DNA of 64,000 nt from UBA7803 sp040219135 (GCA_040219135.1 JAVJTA010000011.1:186001-250000); one strand, 5' to 3'. Shown: positions 24,796 through 35,887, numbered from the stretch's first letter. Notes: generated by a model from the sequence alone, not told the origin. Numbers and translations are program-made.

Positions 24796-26994
24796 TCAGA
24801 AGCGGTAGGACAGATCGACGCCCCAGGTCCTCGGTTCGCCGTACGAGCCACGAATTCCGGTGGAGTTGGCGACGATATCAGTGAAGTAATCGTCTTCGTC
24901 GGTCAGGTTGTTGCCCCACAGAGCCAAGCTCCAGCTCTGATCGGGCGAGATCAACGTGGCCCGGGCGGACAGCAGGCCGTGGCTCTTCTGGCGCAGCCGC
25001 TGCGAAGACGGATCGGCGATGAAATCGAACAGGTAGTCGCCCTTGTAGGAGTAGCTGAGGACAATGGGCAGAGTCGCCGCACCGAGCGGCACGCGCATCC
25101 GGGCGGCGGCAAACAACGACCGGTCTGGCGCACGCAGCAGGCTTTCGCCCTGCGCGTCGAAGGCGACCGTGCTCATGCCCGGCATGTCCGGGTCACCGAA
25201 GAGCGCTGCGTTGAACACCGTGGCGGTAGCGGAGTACTCACCGTACTCGCTGTCGAGCAGATTCGCGCCGGCAGTGAACGACAGGCGATCCGTCATGCTC
25301 CAGGTGACGTCGAGATCGACGCCGTAGACCTCGGCATCGGCGGCGTTCTCGGTGATGTTCACTCCGGATCCGGCAGCCGCGCGGGTCACCTGGAGATCAC
25401 GGTAGTCGTAGTAGTACGCGGCACCGTTGAACATCAGGCGGCCACCGAGCAGCGACGTCTTCCAGCCGACCTCGAACATGTCGAGGAGCTCGGGATCGAG
25501 CACCCGGCCGCCGCTGAGGCTGGCCGCATAGTTGTAGCCGCCGCTCTTGAACCCGCGCGCGTAGCTGAGATACGCCATCCCGGAAGTGAAGCGCCGCTCC
25601 AGCGCAATCTTCGGAGTGAATTCCTTCCAGCTCGCCTTGTCCGCGAACGGCACGGGGGGAAGCGTGATGTCCGTCAGGGTCGACGCCCGCACGCGCGCCT
25701 TTTTCTTCTCGAAGCTCCAGCGGCCGCCGACGGTGACCGTCCACGCCGGCGCAAACGCGTAGGACGCCTGTCCGAACAGGGCGAACGCACGGGTATCCGC
25801 GCGCTGATCGCCCTGGGAATCGAGGGTGCCCCGATCGAGCAGGATCTCGAAATCCGCCGTCTCGTCGAACAGGTAGGCGCCGGCAATCCAGCGCCAGTCC
25901 CCTTCGCGACTGGACACCAGCTGAAACTCCTGTGACACGGCCCGCGCCTCCTGAGGCACCGTGGGAACGTCCAGCGCCGCCGCGCTGGTACCGTCCGCAT
26001 CCGTGATGGAGTTCTGCTCGAAGTCCTGCAACGACGTGATCGAGATCAGATCGAAGCCGTCCAGCGCCACGTCGACGCGCAGGTCCGCAGACGTCGACTC
26101 ATCGTCGATCACGCCGCGCAGCGCAGTGGCAACCTCGTCGACGTCGCGGCCGCTGATCCCACCCGCCGCGATGCCGGTATTCAGACCCGGCGGGCTGAGA
26201 TCGACCGTGTCGTTGCGGAAATTGTCCTCCTGCTTCGAGTGCTGCAGCGTCAGACGGGTGGTCACGATGTCGCTGACATCCCAGCGGAACTTGCCGCGCA
26301 GCACGCGGACGTCGCGGTCGTCGAGCTCGCGGCTGCCTCGCGGATCCAGATTCTCGGCGTAGCCGTCGCGCTCCTTCACCAGGGCAGTGAACCGGGCACC
26401 GAGCGTGGTGCTGAGGGGCACGTTCAGCGTCGCCGAGAGGGAACGCAGGTCGTAGTCGCCGAGGGTGCCGACGACGCTGCCGGACAGCGACTCGCCGACA
26501 TCCCGGGTCACCACTCGGATGGCGCCGCCGACGGCGTTGCGCCCGTACAGGGTTCCCTGCGGCCCCTTGAGCACTTCGATGCGCTCGACGTCGGCCAGCT
26601 CGAACAACGTCGCCTGCGCCCGCGCGACGTAGCGATCGTCCACGTAGGTCGCGACGCTCGGCTCGAGCCCGGCGAACGCGAAGCGCGTGCCGACTCCGCG
26701 CAGGTACGGCTGAGCGGAGGAGCCGGTGTTGCTGAAAACAAGACCAGGAACCGCCAGCTGCAGCGCCTGGGTGTCCTGGATGCCGTAGCTGAGCACGTCC
26801 TCCCCGGAGAAGACCGCCATGGTGACGGGAATTTCCTGCGGGTTTTCGACGCGCTTCTGCGCCGTGACCACCAGCTGCTCCAGCTGCTCGAGGGGCAATT
26901 CGAACAGATCGGCGTCGCCGGCCGCATGGAGCGACGGCGCGGCCGTAAGGAGACCGGCGGCCAGAAGCAGCGGCGGAGATCGGCGGTATCCCAT
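24796..26994 (-). CDS. TonB-dependent outer-membrane receptor
   Basis: A 732-residue receptor. Seen: signal peptide (MGYRRSPPLLLAAGLLTAAP), a TonB-box-like LVVTAQKRVENPQEIPV, plug domain with YGRNAVGGAIRVVT, then the 22-strand beta barrel ending in the expected aromatic VDLSYRF. It imports a large or scarce substrate across the outer membrane with TonB energy; the group resembles proteobacterial receptors near steroid and xenobiotic genes. It lies 88 bases upstream of yfiR on the same strand; YfiR/TonB-receptor pairs are seen elsewhere, suggesting that the transported or sensed compound feeds the phosphorelay. Confidence 0.93.
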   Translation of the reverse strand: MGYRRSPPLLLAAGLLTAAPSLHAAGDADLFELPLEQLEQLVVTAQKRVENPQEIPVTMAVFSGEDVLSYGIQDTQALQLAVPGLVFSNTGSSAQPYLRGVGTRFAFAGLEPSVATYVDDRYVARAQATLFELADVERIEVLKGPQGTLYGRNAVGGAIRVVTRDVGESLSGSVVGTLGDYDLRSLSATLNVPLSTTLGARFTALVKERDGYAENLDPRGSRELDDRDVRVLRGKFRWDVSDIVTTRLTLQHSKQEDNFRNDTVDLSPPGLNTGIAAGGISGRDVDEVATALRGVIDDESTSADLRVDVALDGFDLISITSLQDFEQNSITDADGTSAAALDVPTVPQEARAVSQEFQLVSSREGDWRWIAGAYLFDETADFEILLDRGTLDSQGDQRADTRAFALFGQASYAFAPAWTVTVGGRWSFEKKKARVRASTLTDITLPPVPFADKASWKEFTPKIALERRFTSGMAYLSYARGFKSGGYNYAASLSGGRVLDPELLDMFEVGWKTSLLGGRLMFNGAAYYYDYRDLQVTRAAAGSGVNITENAADAEVYGVDLDVTWSMTDRLSFTAGANLLDSEYGEYSATATVFNAALFGDPDMPGMSTVAFDAQGESLLRAPDRSLFAAARMRVPLGAATLPIVLSYSYKGDYLFDFIADPSSQRLRQKSHGLLSARATLISPDQSWSLALWGNNLTDEDDYFTDIVANSTGIRGSYGEPRTWGVDLSYRF

Positions 26995-27144
26995 CTGAAT
27001 GGTTCGACCATGCGCTGAGCCGATCAATCTACTACGATGCGTTCGAGCGGGCCACGCTCGATTCTGCCGGAGAAGCCCACGGGCAAGGGCCGGGCGGCGG
27101 TCGTATGGAACGAACGACCTAACTGGACACACGCAGGAGACACC

Positions 27145-27579
27145 ATGGCTGAGTACATCCCCCCAACCCTCGACTGGGTGCGCAAGCAGGTCGAGCTCTA
27201 CGAAGGCAGCGGCGGCACCGAGGGGACCACGCTGATGGACACCGGCATGCCGTGCATCATCGTCACCCACCAGGGCAACAGGACCGGCGGCATCCGCAAG
27301 ATCCCGCTGATGCGGGTGAGGGTCGACGACAGCTACGTGCTGGTGGGATCCATGGGCGGCGCGCCGAAAAACCCCTCCTGGGTGTACAACCTGCGCGCTC
27401 ACCCGGACGTCGAGATCCGCGACAAGACCGACGTGTTCAAGATGCGCGTGCGCGAAGTCAGTGACGAGACCGAGCGCAGGCGCCTGTGGGACGCGAGCGC
27501 AGCCGCCTATCCGCCCTACAACGACTATCAGGCCAAAACCTCGCGGAAGATCCCGGTGTTCGTCGCCGAGCCCGCGTAG
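27145..27579 (+). CDS. Nitroreductase/deazaflavin-dependent oxidoreductase (Ddn-like)
   Basis: A 144-residue split-barrel flavoprotein of the F420-dependent FDOR/Ddn family. Seen: GIRKIPLMRVRVDDSYVLVG and the family box GGAPKNPSWVYNLRAHPDVEI, then a C-terminal RRRLWDASAAAYPPYNDYQ. These proteins use F420 (or sometimes FMN or biliverdin) to reduce enones, quinones or nitro compounds. CAGGAGA precedes the ATG. It lies between the TonB receptor and the bicarbonate transporter pair and is not clearly in an operon. In a proteobacterium an F420-type enzyme is notable. Confidence 0.8.
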   Translation: MAEYIPPTLDWVRKQVELYEGSGGTEGTTLMDTGMPCIIVTHQGNRTGGIRKIPLMRVRVDDSYVLVGSMGGAPKNPSWVYNLRAHPDVEIRDKTDVFKMRVREVSDETERRRLWDASAAAYPPYNDYQAKTSRKIPVFVAEPA

Positions 27580-27616
27580 CCGGTCAGGCAACCGCCTCCG
27601 GCGCTCGCAACGTGCG

Positions 27617-27913
27617 TCAGTGTCGAACCCACATCGCGTCGGACATCATGCAGATGCCGCCGGAGCGGGTGAGCAGCGGGCGGATGTGCTCGACGATGCG
27701 GCCCGCCAGCGCTTCGTCGGGGCAGGCGATGACGAACAGGCAGTTGGTCAGCGCACCGGAGATGTCGTCGGCCTGACGGGTACCCCGGTCGCCGCGGCCG
27801 CTGGCCTGATGAATGATGGTGTAACCGGGCACCTCGAGCTCGTCGAGCAGCCCCGACAGACGTCGGGCCATGGGCTGTTCGATGACGATTTCCAGGCGTT
27901 TGCAATGCTTCAC
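27617..27913 (-). CDS. sbtB: PII-like signalling protein, SbtB-type
   Basis: A 98-residue ferredoxin-fold protein of the PII superfamily: KRLEIVIEQPMARRLSGLL, GYTIIHQASGRGDRG (T-loop region), then FVIACPDEALAGRIVEHIRPLL. SbtB binds cAMP/adenylates and inhibits the SbtA bicarbonate transporter. The GTG start at 27913 has AGGAGG eight bases upstream. The C-terminal cysteine motif CGPEGC of cyanobacterial SbtB is absent. It lies 28 bases downstream of sbtA on the same strand. Confidence 0.8.
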   Translation of the reverse strand: MKHCKRLEIVIEQPMARRLSGLLDELEVPGYTIIHQASGRGDRGTRQADDISGALTNCLFVIACPDEALAGRIVEHIRPLLTRSGGICMMSDAMWVRH

Positions 27914-27941
27914 GACGACATCCTCCTGCTCCGTGTTGCGA

Positions 27942-28979
27942 TCACAGCCCGGCCAGTGCCCGCACGACCTGATGGTACAGCGGAATCCCGAGCAGGATGT
28001 TGAACGGGAAGGTGATCGCCAGCGACATGGTCAGATAGATACTCGGATTCGCCTCCGGCAGGGCCAGGCGCAGCGCGGCTGGAACGGCAATGTAGGACGC
28101 GCTGGCGCCGAGAATGGTCAGCAGCAGCGCGTCGCCTTCGGGAAGCCCGAGCATCCAGGCCGCGGTGGCAGCGAGGGCGGCATTCAGCAGCGGGAAGCCG
28201 ACGGCGAAACCGACCAGGAACGCCAGCGGCGCCGCGGCGCGGCCCCGCCCCGGGCGCAGATCACCGAGCCGGCGCGCGGCCACGATACCCATGTCGAGAA
28301 GAAACAGGCACAGCACGCCGACGAACGGCGGGCCGATGAGCGGCGAAATCTGACTCATGCCGCGGGACCCGGTGATCCAGCCGATGGCCAGGCTGCCGAG
28401 GATCAGAAACACGGAGCCGTTCAGCAGCGATTCCCGGCCCAGTTCCCGCCACTCTACCGCGCCGGCCGCCGCTCCGTCCGCCGCGGCGCGCTGGCGCATC
28501 TGATACAGCATGAGGCCGATGATGATGGCCGGCGCTTCCATCAGCGCCATGGCCGCCACCAGATGTCCCGCCCAGGAGATGCTGCTGGCATCCAGATAGC
28601 TGGTGGCGGTGACGAAGGTGACGGCACTGATGGAGCCGTAGGTGGCGGCAATCGCCGCTGCATCCGCGGCACCGAGCCGGCGGCGCAACAGCAGGTAGCC
28701 GTAGACGGGGATCACGCTCGCCAGTGCCACGGCACAGACCAGCGTGCCGACGACCGACGCATCGAAGCCACTTTCGGCCAGCGACACGCCGCCCTTGAAG
28801 CCGATGGCGAACAGCAGGTACAGCGACAGGAACTTGGCGATCTGGGCCGGGATCTCCAGATCCGAGCGCAGCAGAGCGGCCGCGACCCCGAGGAAGAAGA
28901 ACAGCAGGGGCGGTGAGCTGAGATTGGTGAGAAACAGGGATTCCACGTGGTCGCTCAGATGCCCCGGTCGATCGGCCAT
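27942..28979 (-). CDS. sbtA: SbtA-type sodium-dependent bicarbonate transporter
   Basis: A 345-residue membrane protein of the SbtA (DUF897) family with ten predicted helices in two inverted repeats; visible family features are FLSLYLLFAIGFKGGVSLAESG, TYGSISAVTFVTA and the symmetric TILGASASYIAVPAALRLALP. It imports bicarbonate coupled to sodium, and SbtB (next gene) regulates it. Outside cyanobacteria such pairs supply bicarbonate for carboxylases of anaplerotic or acyl-CoA metabolism, which fits the heterotrophic catabolism here (inference). Confidence 0.85.
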   Translation of the reverse strand: MADRPGHLSDHVESLFLTNLSSPPLLFFFLGVAAALLRSDLEIPAQIAKFLSLYLLFAIGFKGGVSLAESGFDASVVGTLVCAVALASVIPVYGYLLLRRRLGAADAAAIAATYGSISAVTFVTATSYLDASSISWAGHLVAAMALMEAPAIIIGLMLYQMRQRAAADGAAAGAVEWRELGRESLLNGSVFLILGSLAIGWITGSRGMSQISPLIGPPFVGVLCLFLLDMGIVAARRLGDLRPGRGRAAAPLAFLVGFAVGFPLLNAALAATAAWMLGLPEGDALLLTILGASASYIAVPAALRLALPEANPSIYLTMSLAITFPFNILLGIPLYHQVVRALAGL

Positions 28980-29138
28980 GGCCGGACGGGACGCAGTATG
29001 CCGACATTGTCAGCGCTGTCGAGCCGGATCACTCGATGCTCTCGTTCGTTCAGACCGATGATCGGGCGCAGATCGCCCAGTGTACTGCGCCACGCTGTCT
29101 GGCCCTCATAGTGTGGCGAAGTACGCTCGATCTCGAAG

Positions 29139-29624
29139 TCAGCCGTCGCTTTCCCGCCGGACGACGAGCACCGCGCGCGCCGTCAGAGTCAGCAGCACGA
29201 CGACGATGATCACGCTCGGCAGCCCCGGGAGAAAACCGATGATGCCGAACACGTCGGACTCGCCCAGCGCGTTGTCGCCGACGCTCAGCGCCCGGTTGCC
29301 GGCCGCATTGCCGAACCAGTAGAACACCGTGAACGACCAGGCGACGTAAATGAACCCGTACGCGGTCAGGCGATGCAGTCGAGTGCTCATGGCCATCTTC
29401 GGCAGGGCGAGCGCAATGACGATCACCAGCAGACCGTTCGTCACCCCGCCGGTATGCGCTCGGACCCAGCCCTCCGGTGTGCCGTATACCGGAAACTCGA
29501 GCAGCCTCCCGGGCCAGATCTCCAGCCCCCCGAGCAGGGAGAACATCAGCATGAAGCCGGCAAACATCGCCACCAGCACCACCAGCAGGCCGTTGGCGAG
29601 CATCACGCGCTGCAGTCTTTCCAT
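29139..29624 (-). CDS. Styrene oxide isomerase (StyC)-like membrane protein
   Basis: A 161-residue four-helix membrane protein close in layout to StyC, the integral-membrane heme enzyme that isomerises styrene oxide to phenylacetaldehyde. Seen: GGLEIWPGRLLEFPVYGTPE followed by GWVRAHTGG, with His57 at the position of the StyC heme ligand, NAAGNRALSVGDNALGESDVF as in StyC NRGLTFGPNRFGPGDIF, and the general helix pattern. It is 3 bases downstream of the metal-dependent hydrolase gene in the PQQ dehydrogenase operon. No styA/styB monooxygenase is present, so the epoxide source is unknown. Confidence 0.72.
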   Translation of the reverse strand: MERLQRVMLANGLLVVLVAMFAGFMLMFSLLGGLEIWPGRLLEFPVYGTPEGWVRAHTGGVTNGLLVIVIALALPKMAMSTRLHRLTAYGFIYVAWSFTVFYWFGNAAGNRALSVGDNALGESDVFGIIGFLPGLPSVIIVVVLLTLTARAVLVVRRESDG

Positions 29625-29627
29625 CTT

Positions 29628-30527
29628 TCAAACCCCCGGGAACGGAACGGGCATGGCCGGATCGCCGGTGTCAACCAGAGGCATCGGCGCGCCTTCCGGC
29701 AGACGGACATGGCCGGCGACCCAGTCCTGCATCCAGCGCGGATCCTCGTCGCTGCGCGGATTGTGACCAGGGCGCAGGGCCCTCAGCAGATACGGTCCGA
29801 CATGGCGGACGATCGACGCCGTCTCACGCAAGGTTTCCCAGAGCCGGCGCGGCGACCAGAGCTCTCCGTCCTGCTTCAGCGACGCCAGCAGACCGAGGTA
29901 GCCGAATCCCAGTACGTGAAACGAGCCGTGAAACACGCCGATCGCACGCGGCAGGTAACCGCCGGCCACCGTCATGTACGCGTCGAAGGCCACGGTCTTG
30001 TGCTCGGTCTCCTCGATCATGTGCATGAGCCAGAACGACGCCACGTGCGGCGACGTGTTGCCGAACAGCTCCGTTCGATGATTGATGAACCAGCTGGTGA
30101 AGCCGTTGGTCATGCATTCGAATCCGGCGCTGTATGCCAGCCGGGTGCGCAGGCTGCGACGTGACAAGCGCTCGTACGACCGGACCATCCGGGACTCCAC
30201 GTCCGCCAGTACAGGATAGCCGTTGGCCTTGAGCAGCTCGTTGAGGCGCCGGTGGCAGCGGTAGTGCTGAGCTTCCTGGCCGCTGAAAGCGCGCATATCC
30301 TCGAGCAGGGCCGGATCATCGACGTGCGCCATCGTTTCGCGCATGGTCCTGACCAGAAACGGCTCCAGGTAAGGCATGGTCAGCGAAAGGCCGTTGAACA
30401 GCAGCGCACGCACCACGTGCTCCGGCGCCCAGACGGGATCGAGGTCGGCGGGAAAGTCGAAGGCGAAGTCGCGGACAACGATTCGCTCGACACACTTCGG
30501 CGTGTACTGGTAACCGCGCCTGGACAT
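29628..30527 (-). CDS. Predicted metal-dependent hydrolase (PF10118-like)
   Basis: A 299-residue soluble protein of the predicted metal-dependent hydrolase family. Two conserved helix motifs are seen, FSGQEAQHYRCH and MHMIEETEHKTVAFDAY, giving a Glu/His pair in each that could form a ferritin-like di-metal site. Experimental function is lacking for the family. ATG at 30527. Located between the PQQ dehydrogenase (47 bases upstream) and the StyC-like gene, so one operon and possibly one pathway. Confidence 0.8.
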   Translation of the reverse strand: MSRRGYQYTPKCVERIVVRDFAFDFPADLDPVWAPEHVVRALLFNGLSLTMPYLEPFLVRTMRETMAHVDDPALLEDMRAFSGQEAQHYRCHRRLNELLKANGYPVLADVESRMVRSYERLSRRSLRTRLAYSAGFECMTNGFTSWFINHRTELFGNTSPHVASFWLMHMIEETEHKTVAFDAYMTVAGGYLPRAIGVFHGSFHVLGFGYLGLLASLKQDGELWSPRRLWETLRETASIVRHVGPYLLRALRPGHNPRSDEDPRWMQDWVAGHVRLPEGAPMPLVDTGDPAMPVPFPGV

Positions 30528-30574
30528 GGTGCCTCCAGCGTGATTCAACGACGATCGATCGTCATCGTGCCACG

Positions 30575-32944
<2,370 letters not shown>

Positions 32945-33058
32945 GATCTCCCCAGTTCCGTTTCGAATTGCGGCCGCTCGACCCCACCGGCCGCGTGATC
33001 AGGCCTGTCCAATCATGCGGTCAGACCCTTCGAAACGCCAGTTCCTGGCTCCCGGGGT

Positions 33059-33706
33059 CTACAGCCCCGGGGGCATGTTGGCCCGTTCCGACTCCATGCG
33101 CTTCACCACCAGCGGGGCGGCGAATGCCCGGTCGAGATAGCTTCGCAGCCGCGGGTACGTGGCACCGTCGACCTCGAAGTCGCCGTACCGGGCCTGAATG
33201 AAGCACGTCACCACCGCCAGATCGGCGATGCTCAGTTGATCGCCCACCAGATACCCGGACTCCGGTACCAGGGATTCCAGATAGCGCAGGCACTCCGGAA
33301 GCGCCTGATCGAGGATGCTCGCGACCCGGGCCTCGTCCGTGGGCTGCTTCATGAGCTTCGGCTTCAGCATCCGCTCCTGGAACAACCCGGCACACTGTTC
33401 GATCAGCCGGCTGTCGGCGTATTCCTCGATCCAGCAGGCGCGAGCCTCCTGCTGCGGATCGCCCGGGTAGAGGGCGGGCTCCGGTGCGATCCGTTCGAGA
33501 TAGCGGCAGATGACGCTGGTATCCGGAACCGTGAAGCCGTCGTGATCCAGCGCCGGGATCTTGCCCAGGGGGCTCATCGCCCGGAACTCGGGCGAAGAAT
33601 CACCCGGAAAGGTCGGAATACTGTCGTAGTCGAGGCCTTTGTATTCGAGCGCCAGCATGGCCTTGCGCACGAACGGTGAGAGCGGCACGCCGTAAAGTGT
33701 GATCAT
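33059..33706 (-). CDS. Glutathione S-transferase family protein
   Basis: A 215-residue two-domain GST: thioredoxin fold with PLSPFVRKAMLALEYKGLDY (Ser in the active-site loop), the cis-proline GKIPAL and the glutathione-gripping PDTSVICRYLE, then an all-helical domain with the N-capping box GYLVGDQLSIADLAV. It conjugates or reduces electrophiles with glutathione. ATG at 33706. Divergent from the broken mtfA. Class not assigned; possibly nu/theta-like. Confidence 0.92.
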   Translation of the reverse strand: MITLYGVPLSPFVRKAMLALEYKGLDYDSIPTFPGDSSPEFRAMSPLGKIPALDHDGFTVPDTSVICRYLERIAPEPALYPGDPQQEARACWIEEYADSRLIEQCAGLFQERMLKPKLMKQPTDEARVASILDQALPECLRYLESLVPESGYLVGDQLSIADLAVVTCFIQARYGDFEVDGATYPRLRSYLDRAFAAPLVVKRMESERANMPPGL

Positions 33707-33747
33707 GGGATTCCTCCCCGGGAAGGAATGACGATTCTACAGGAGTC

Positions 33748-34412
33748 ATGACGCTGAAACTCCTAAGGAGCTTAGACAGACTTCATGCCTGGCGACATCG
33801 TCGGATTCTCGCGGCCACCCCGATCGACGACGGCCTGTGGCGGCAGGTCACGGACGGGATCCACGTACTGGCGGGCCTGCAGGCGCCGGAACTGGCACGA
33901 CTGCGCGACCTCACGACTCTGTTCCTGCATCACAAGAAGTTCTACGGCGTCCACGAACTCGAGATCGACGACACGATCCGCCTGACCGTCGCCGCCCAGG
34001 CCTGCCTGCTGATCCTCGGCCACGAACTCGTGCATGACGAACCGTACCCCGGGTTTCGCACGCGACCCGGTCCGGCTCGGACCGCAACGTGGTGCTGCAC
34101 GAATTCGCCCACAAGCTGGACTTTCTCGACGGCACGGCGAATGGCCATCCGCCATTGCAGCAGGGAATGTCGAATGAAACCTGGTCGAAGCTGTTTCTCG
34201 CTGCCTACGACCATCTGAACCGTCAGGTCGAGCACCATCACCACACGCCTTTCAACCCTTATGGGGCCACCGCACCGGCGGAGTTCTTCGCCGTGATGAC
34301 CGAAGCATTCTTCCAGGTGCCCGGGCGGGTGCGGCAGGTCTACCCGCAGGTGTACGCCCAGCTCGCACTGTACTACCGGCAGGATCCGGCCGGTCGCTCG
34401 GTAAGCCGTTGA
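33748..34412 (+). pseudogene. mtfA: Disrupted mtfA-like M90 zinc peptidase gene
   Basis: Two frames carry the two ends of MtfA (a 250-265 residue zinc peptidase that titrates the Mlc repressor). Frame one (33748 to about 34060) has FLHHKKFYGVHELEIDDTIRLTVAAQACLL; the second (from about 34070 to 34412) has the catalytic HEFAH in NVVLHEFAHKLDFLDGTANG and PAEFFAVMTEAFFQVPGR. Between them the usual region with the SI.VYP strand and VLSW is missing, about 40 codons, and the frame changes at the join near 34060-34075. Both zinc-binding His and the C-terminus are intact. It may be a fresh deletion; a sequence error cannot be ruled out, but it would need both a gap and a shift. Confidence 0.8.
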
Positions 34413-34502
34413 TCGCTGCGGCAGCAGGCCGGCGTGCCTGGTCGGTTCCCTGCGCCCGCGTCCTTCAGTAGGATGCACACATCCCGAGAATCCCGCCGGA
34501 CC

Positions 34503-35129
34503 ATGAACCTGAAGAAGCTTCGCGAGGCCGAATCGCTGTTCCTGCATCGCTATCCCGGCGGCTTCGAGGGCGAAGAGATGCAGAAGATCGCGCGCAAGCA
34601 CAACGTCGGAAGGCTTTCGGAGACAGCGGCCGAGCTCCTCGCCCGGCCCCGATTCAGCAACCCGGGCCAGGTTCTGGACGACATCGTCCGAATCGTCTCG
34701 CGCTCGTCGATGGTGTCGATGTTCGAGAAGCCTAAATTCCGCGACTACGTGAACGGGCTGGCCCGGGAAGATCGCGCCCTCCTCGTCGGCGCCTTCAAAC
34801 GCCTGCTCCACGGCAACCAGGAACGGGGCTTCAACGAGATCGTCGACGTGCTGGGCGAGGGCAAGCTGGCGAAGTGGAGTCTGCTGACGATCTGTCCGCT
34901 GTATTTCCGGCCGCAGAGAGAAGTGTTCGTCAAGCCAACCACCACCAAGAACGTGATCCGCCAGTTCGAACTGGACGGACTGGTCTACAACCCGCGGCCG
35001 AGCTGGGCGTTCTATGCCGGGTATCGGGACGCCATCGAAACGATGAAGTCCAAGGTCAGCCCGCTGCTCTCGCCCAACAACGCCGCATTCACGGGATTCC
35101 TGATGATGTCCACCTCGGTGCGCTCATGA
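34503..35129 (+). CDS. Hypothetical protein coupled to tyrosine phosphatase gene
   Basis: A 208-residue soluble, basic, mostly helical protein that I do not recognise. Notable blocks are MNLKKLREAESLFLHRYPGG, a FEGEEMQKIARKHN helix, FEKPKFRDYVNGLAREDRALL and LTICPLYFRPQREVFVKPTT. The ATG at 34503 is the first codon that starts the conserved-looking part. Its last codons overlap the phosphatase start (ATGA at 35126), so both should be made together. The charged helices suggest nucleic acid or protein binding, which is inference. Confidence 0.75.
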   Translation: MNLKKLREAESLFLHRYPGGFEGEEMQKIARKHNVGRLSETAAELLARPRFSNPGQVLDDIVRIVSRSSMVSMFEKPKFRDYVNGLAREDRALLVGAFKRLLHGNQERGFNEIVDVLGEGKLAKWSLLTICPLYFRPQREVFVKPTTTKNVIRQFELDGLVYNPRPSWAFYAGYRDAIETMKSKVSPLLSPNNAAFTGFLMMSTSVRS

Positions 35130-35881
35130 TCGACGACTACGCCGACCGCCACCATCCCTTCGAGGGCTGCTTCAACTTCCGCGACATCGGCGGCTACCCG
35201 ACCGTCGACGGCCGCCGGGTCCGCTGGGGCCGCTACTACCGCGCCGGCCGCCAGGACCGCATGACGGAACGCGACCTGGCGCGGATCCGGGCGCTCGGTA
35301 TCAACACCCAGATCGACCTGCGGCGTCCCGACGAGGCCGCCGAGCAGGGCCGTGGACCCCTGGAAAGCCTGGGGGCGAGCTACCACAACATCGCCGTGAT
35401 TCCGGAAGGCGGCACCGATCAGCTGAGCCGCCTGGTCGGAGATACCGGAATTTCCGGGCGCCGCTACATCGGCTACCTGGAGTTCGGGCCGGACTCCTGG
35501 CTCCGCCTGTTCGACATCTTTGCCCAGGCGCAGCACCATCCCCTGCTCATCCACTGCACCGCGGGCAAGGACCGGACCGGGGTATCCACCGCCTTTCTGC
35601 TCGCCGTGCTCGGCGTCGACCGCGCGCTGATCGAAGCCGACTACCGCCTCACCAACCTCGACGTGCCGCGCCAGGCGGATTTCATCGAATCCACCGTCGG
35701 TCTGCCAGCGGGCATGGATCGGGAAGCGCTGATGCATGCCGCCGGCGTTCCGGAGAACGCCATGGGCGAGTTCATCGACGGTCTGGAAGCGCGCTGGGGC
35801 GGGCCGCTCGAATACCTTCGCAGCATCGGCATCGACGATGGGACCATGGACGCGGTGCGCGAGAACTTCCTCGACGACTGA
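35126..35881 (+). CDS. Tyrosine/serine phosphatase (PF13350-like)
   Basis: A 251-residue cysteine-dependent phosphatase: the N-terminal CFNFRDIGGYPTVDGRRVRWG box and the P-loop HCTAGKDRTG with catalytic Cys144 and Arg150; a helical tail follows. The family includes bacterial LipA/MptpB-type phosphatases with activity on phosphotyrosine and phosphoinositides. Coupled to the upstream gene by a 4-base overlap. It converges on the SDR gene with only 6 bases between stops. Confidence 0.9.
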   Translation: MIDDYADRHHPFEGCFNFRDIGGYPTVDGRRVRWGRYYRAGRQDRMTERDLARIRALGINTQIDLRRPDEAAEQGRGPLESLGASYHNIAVIPEGGTDQLSRLVGDTGISGRRYIGYLEFGPDSWLRLFDIFAQAQHHPLLIHCTAGKDRTGVSTAFLLAVLGVDRALIEADYRLTNLDVPRQADFIESTVGLPAGMDREALMHAAGVPENAMGEFIDGLEARWGGPLEYLRSIGIDDGTMDAVRENFLDD

Positions 35882-35887
35882 GGTTCG

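Noticed and set aside
24708..24851. N-terminal extension of the YfiR protein from a GTG at 24851
   Set aside because: It would overlap the TonB receptor gene by 56 bases and put a long non-hydrophobic stretch before the signal peptide.
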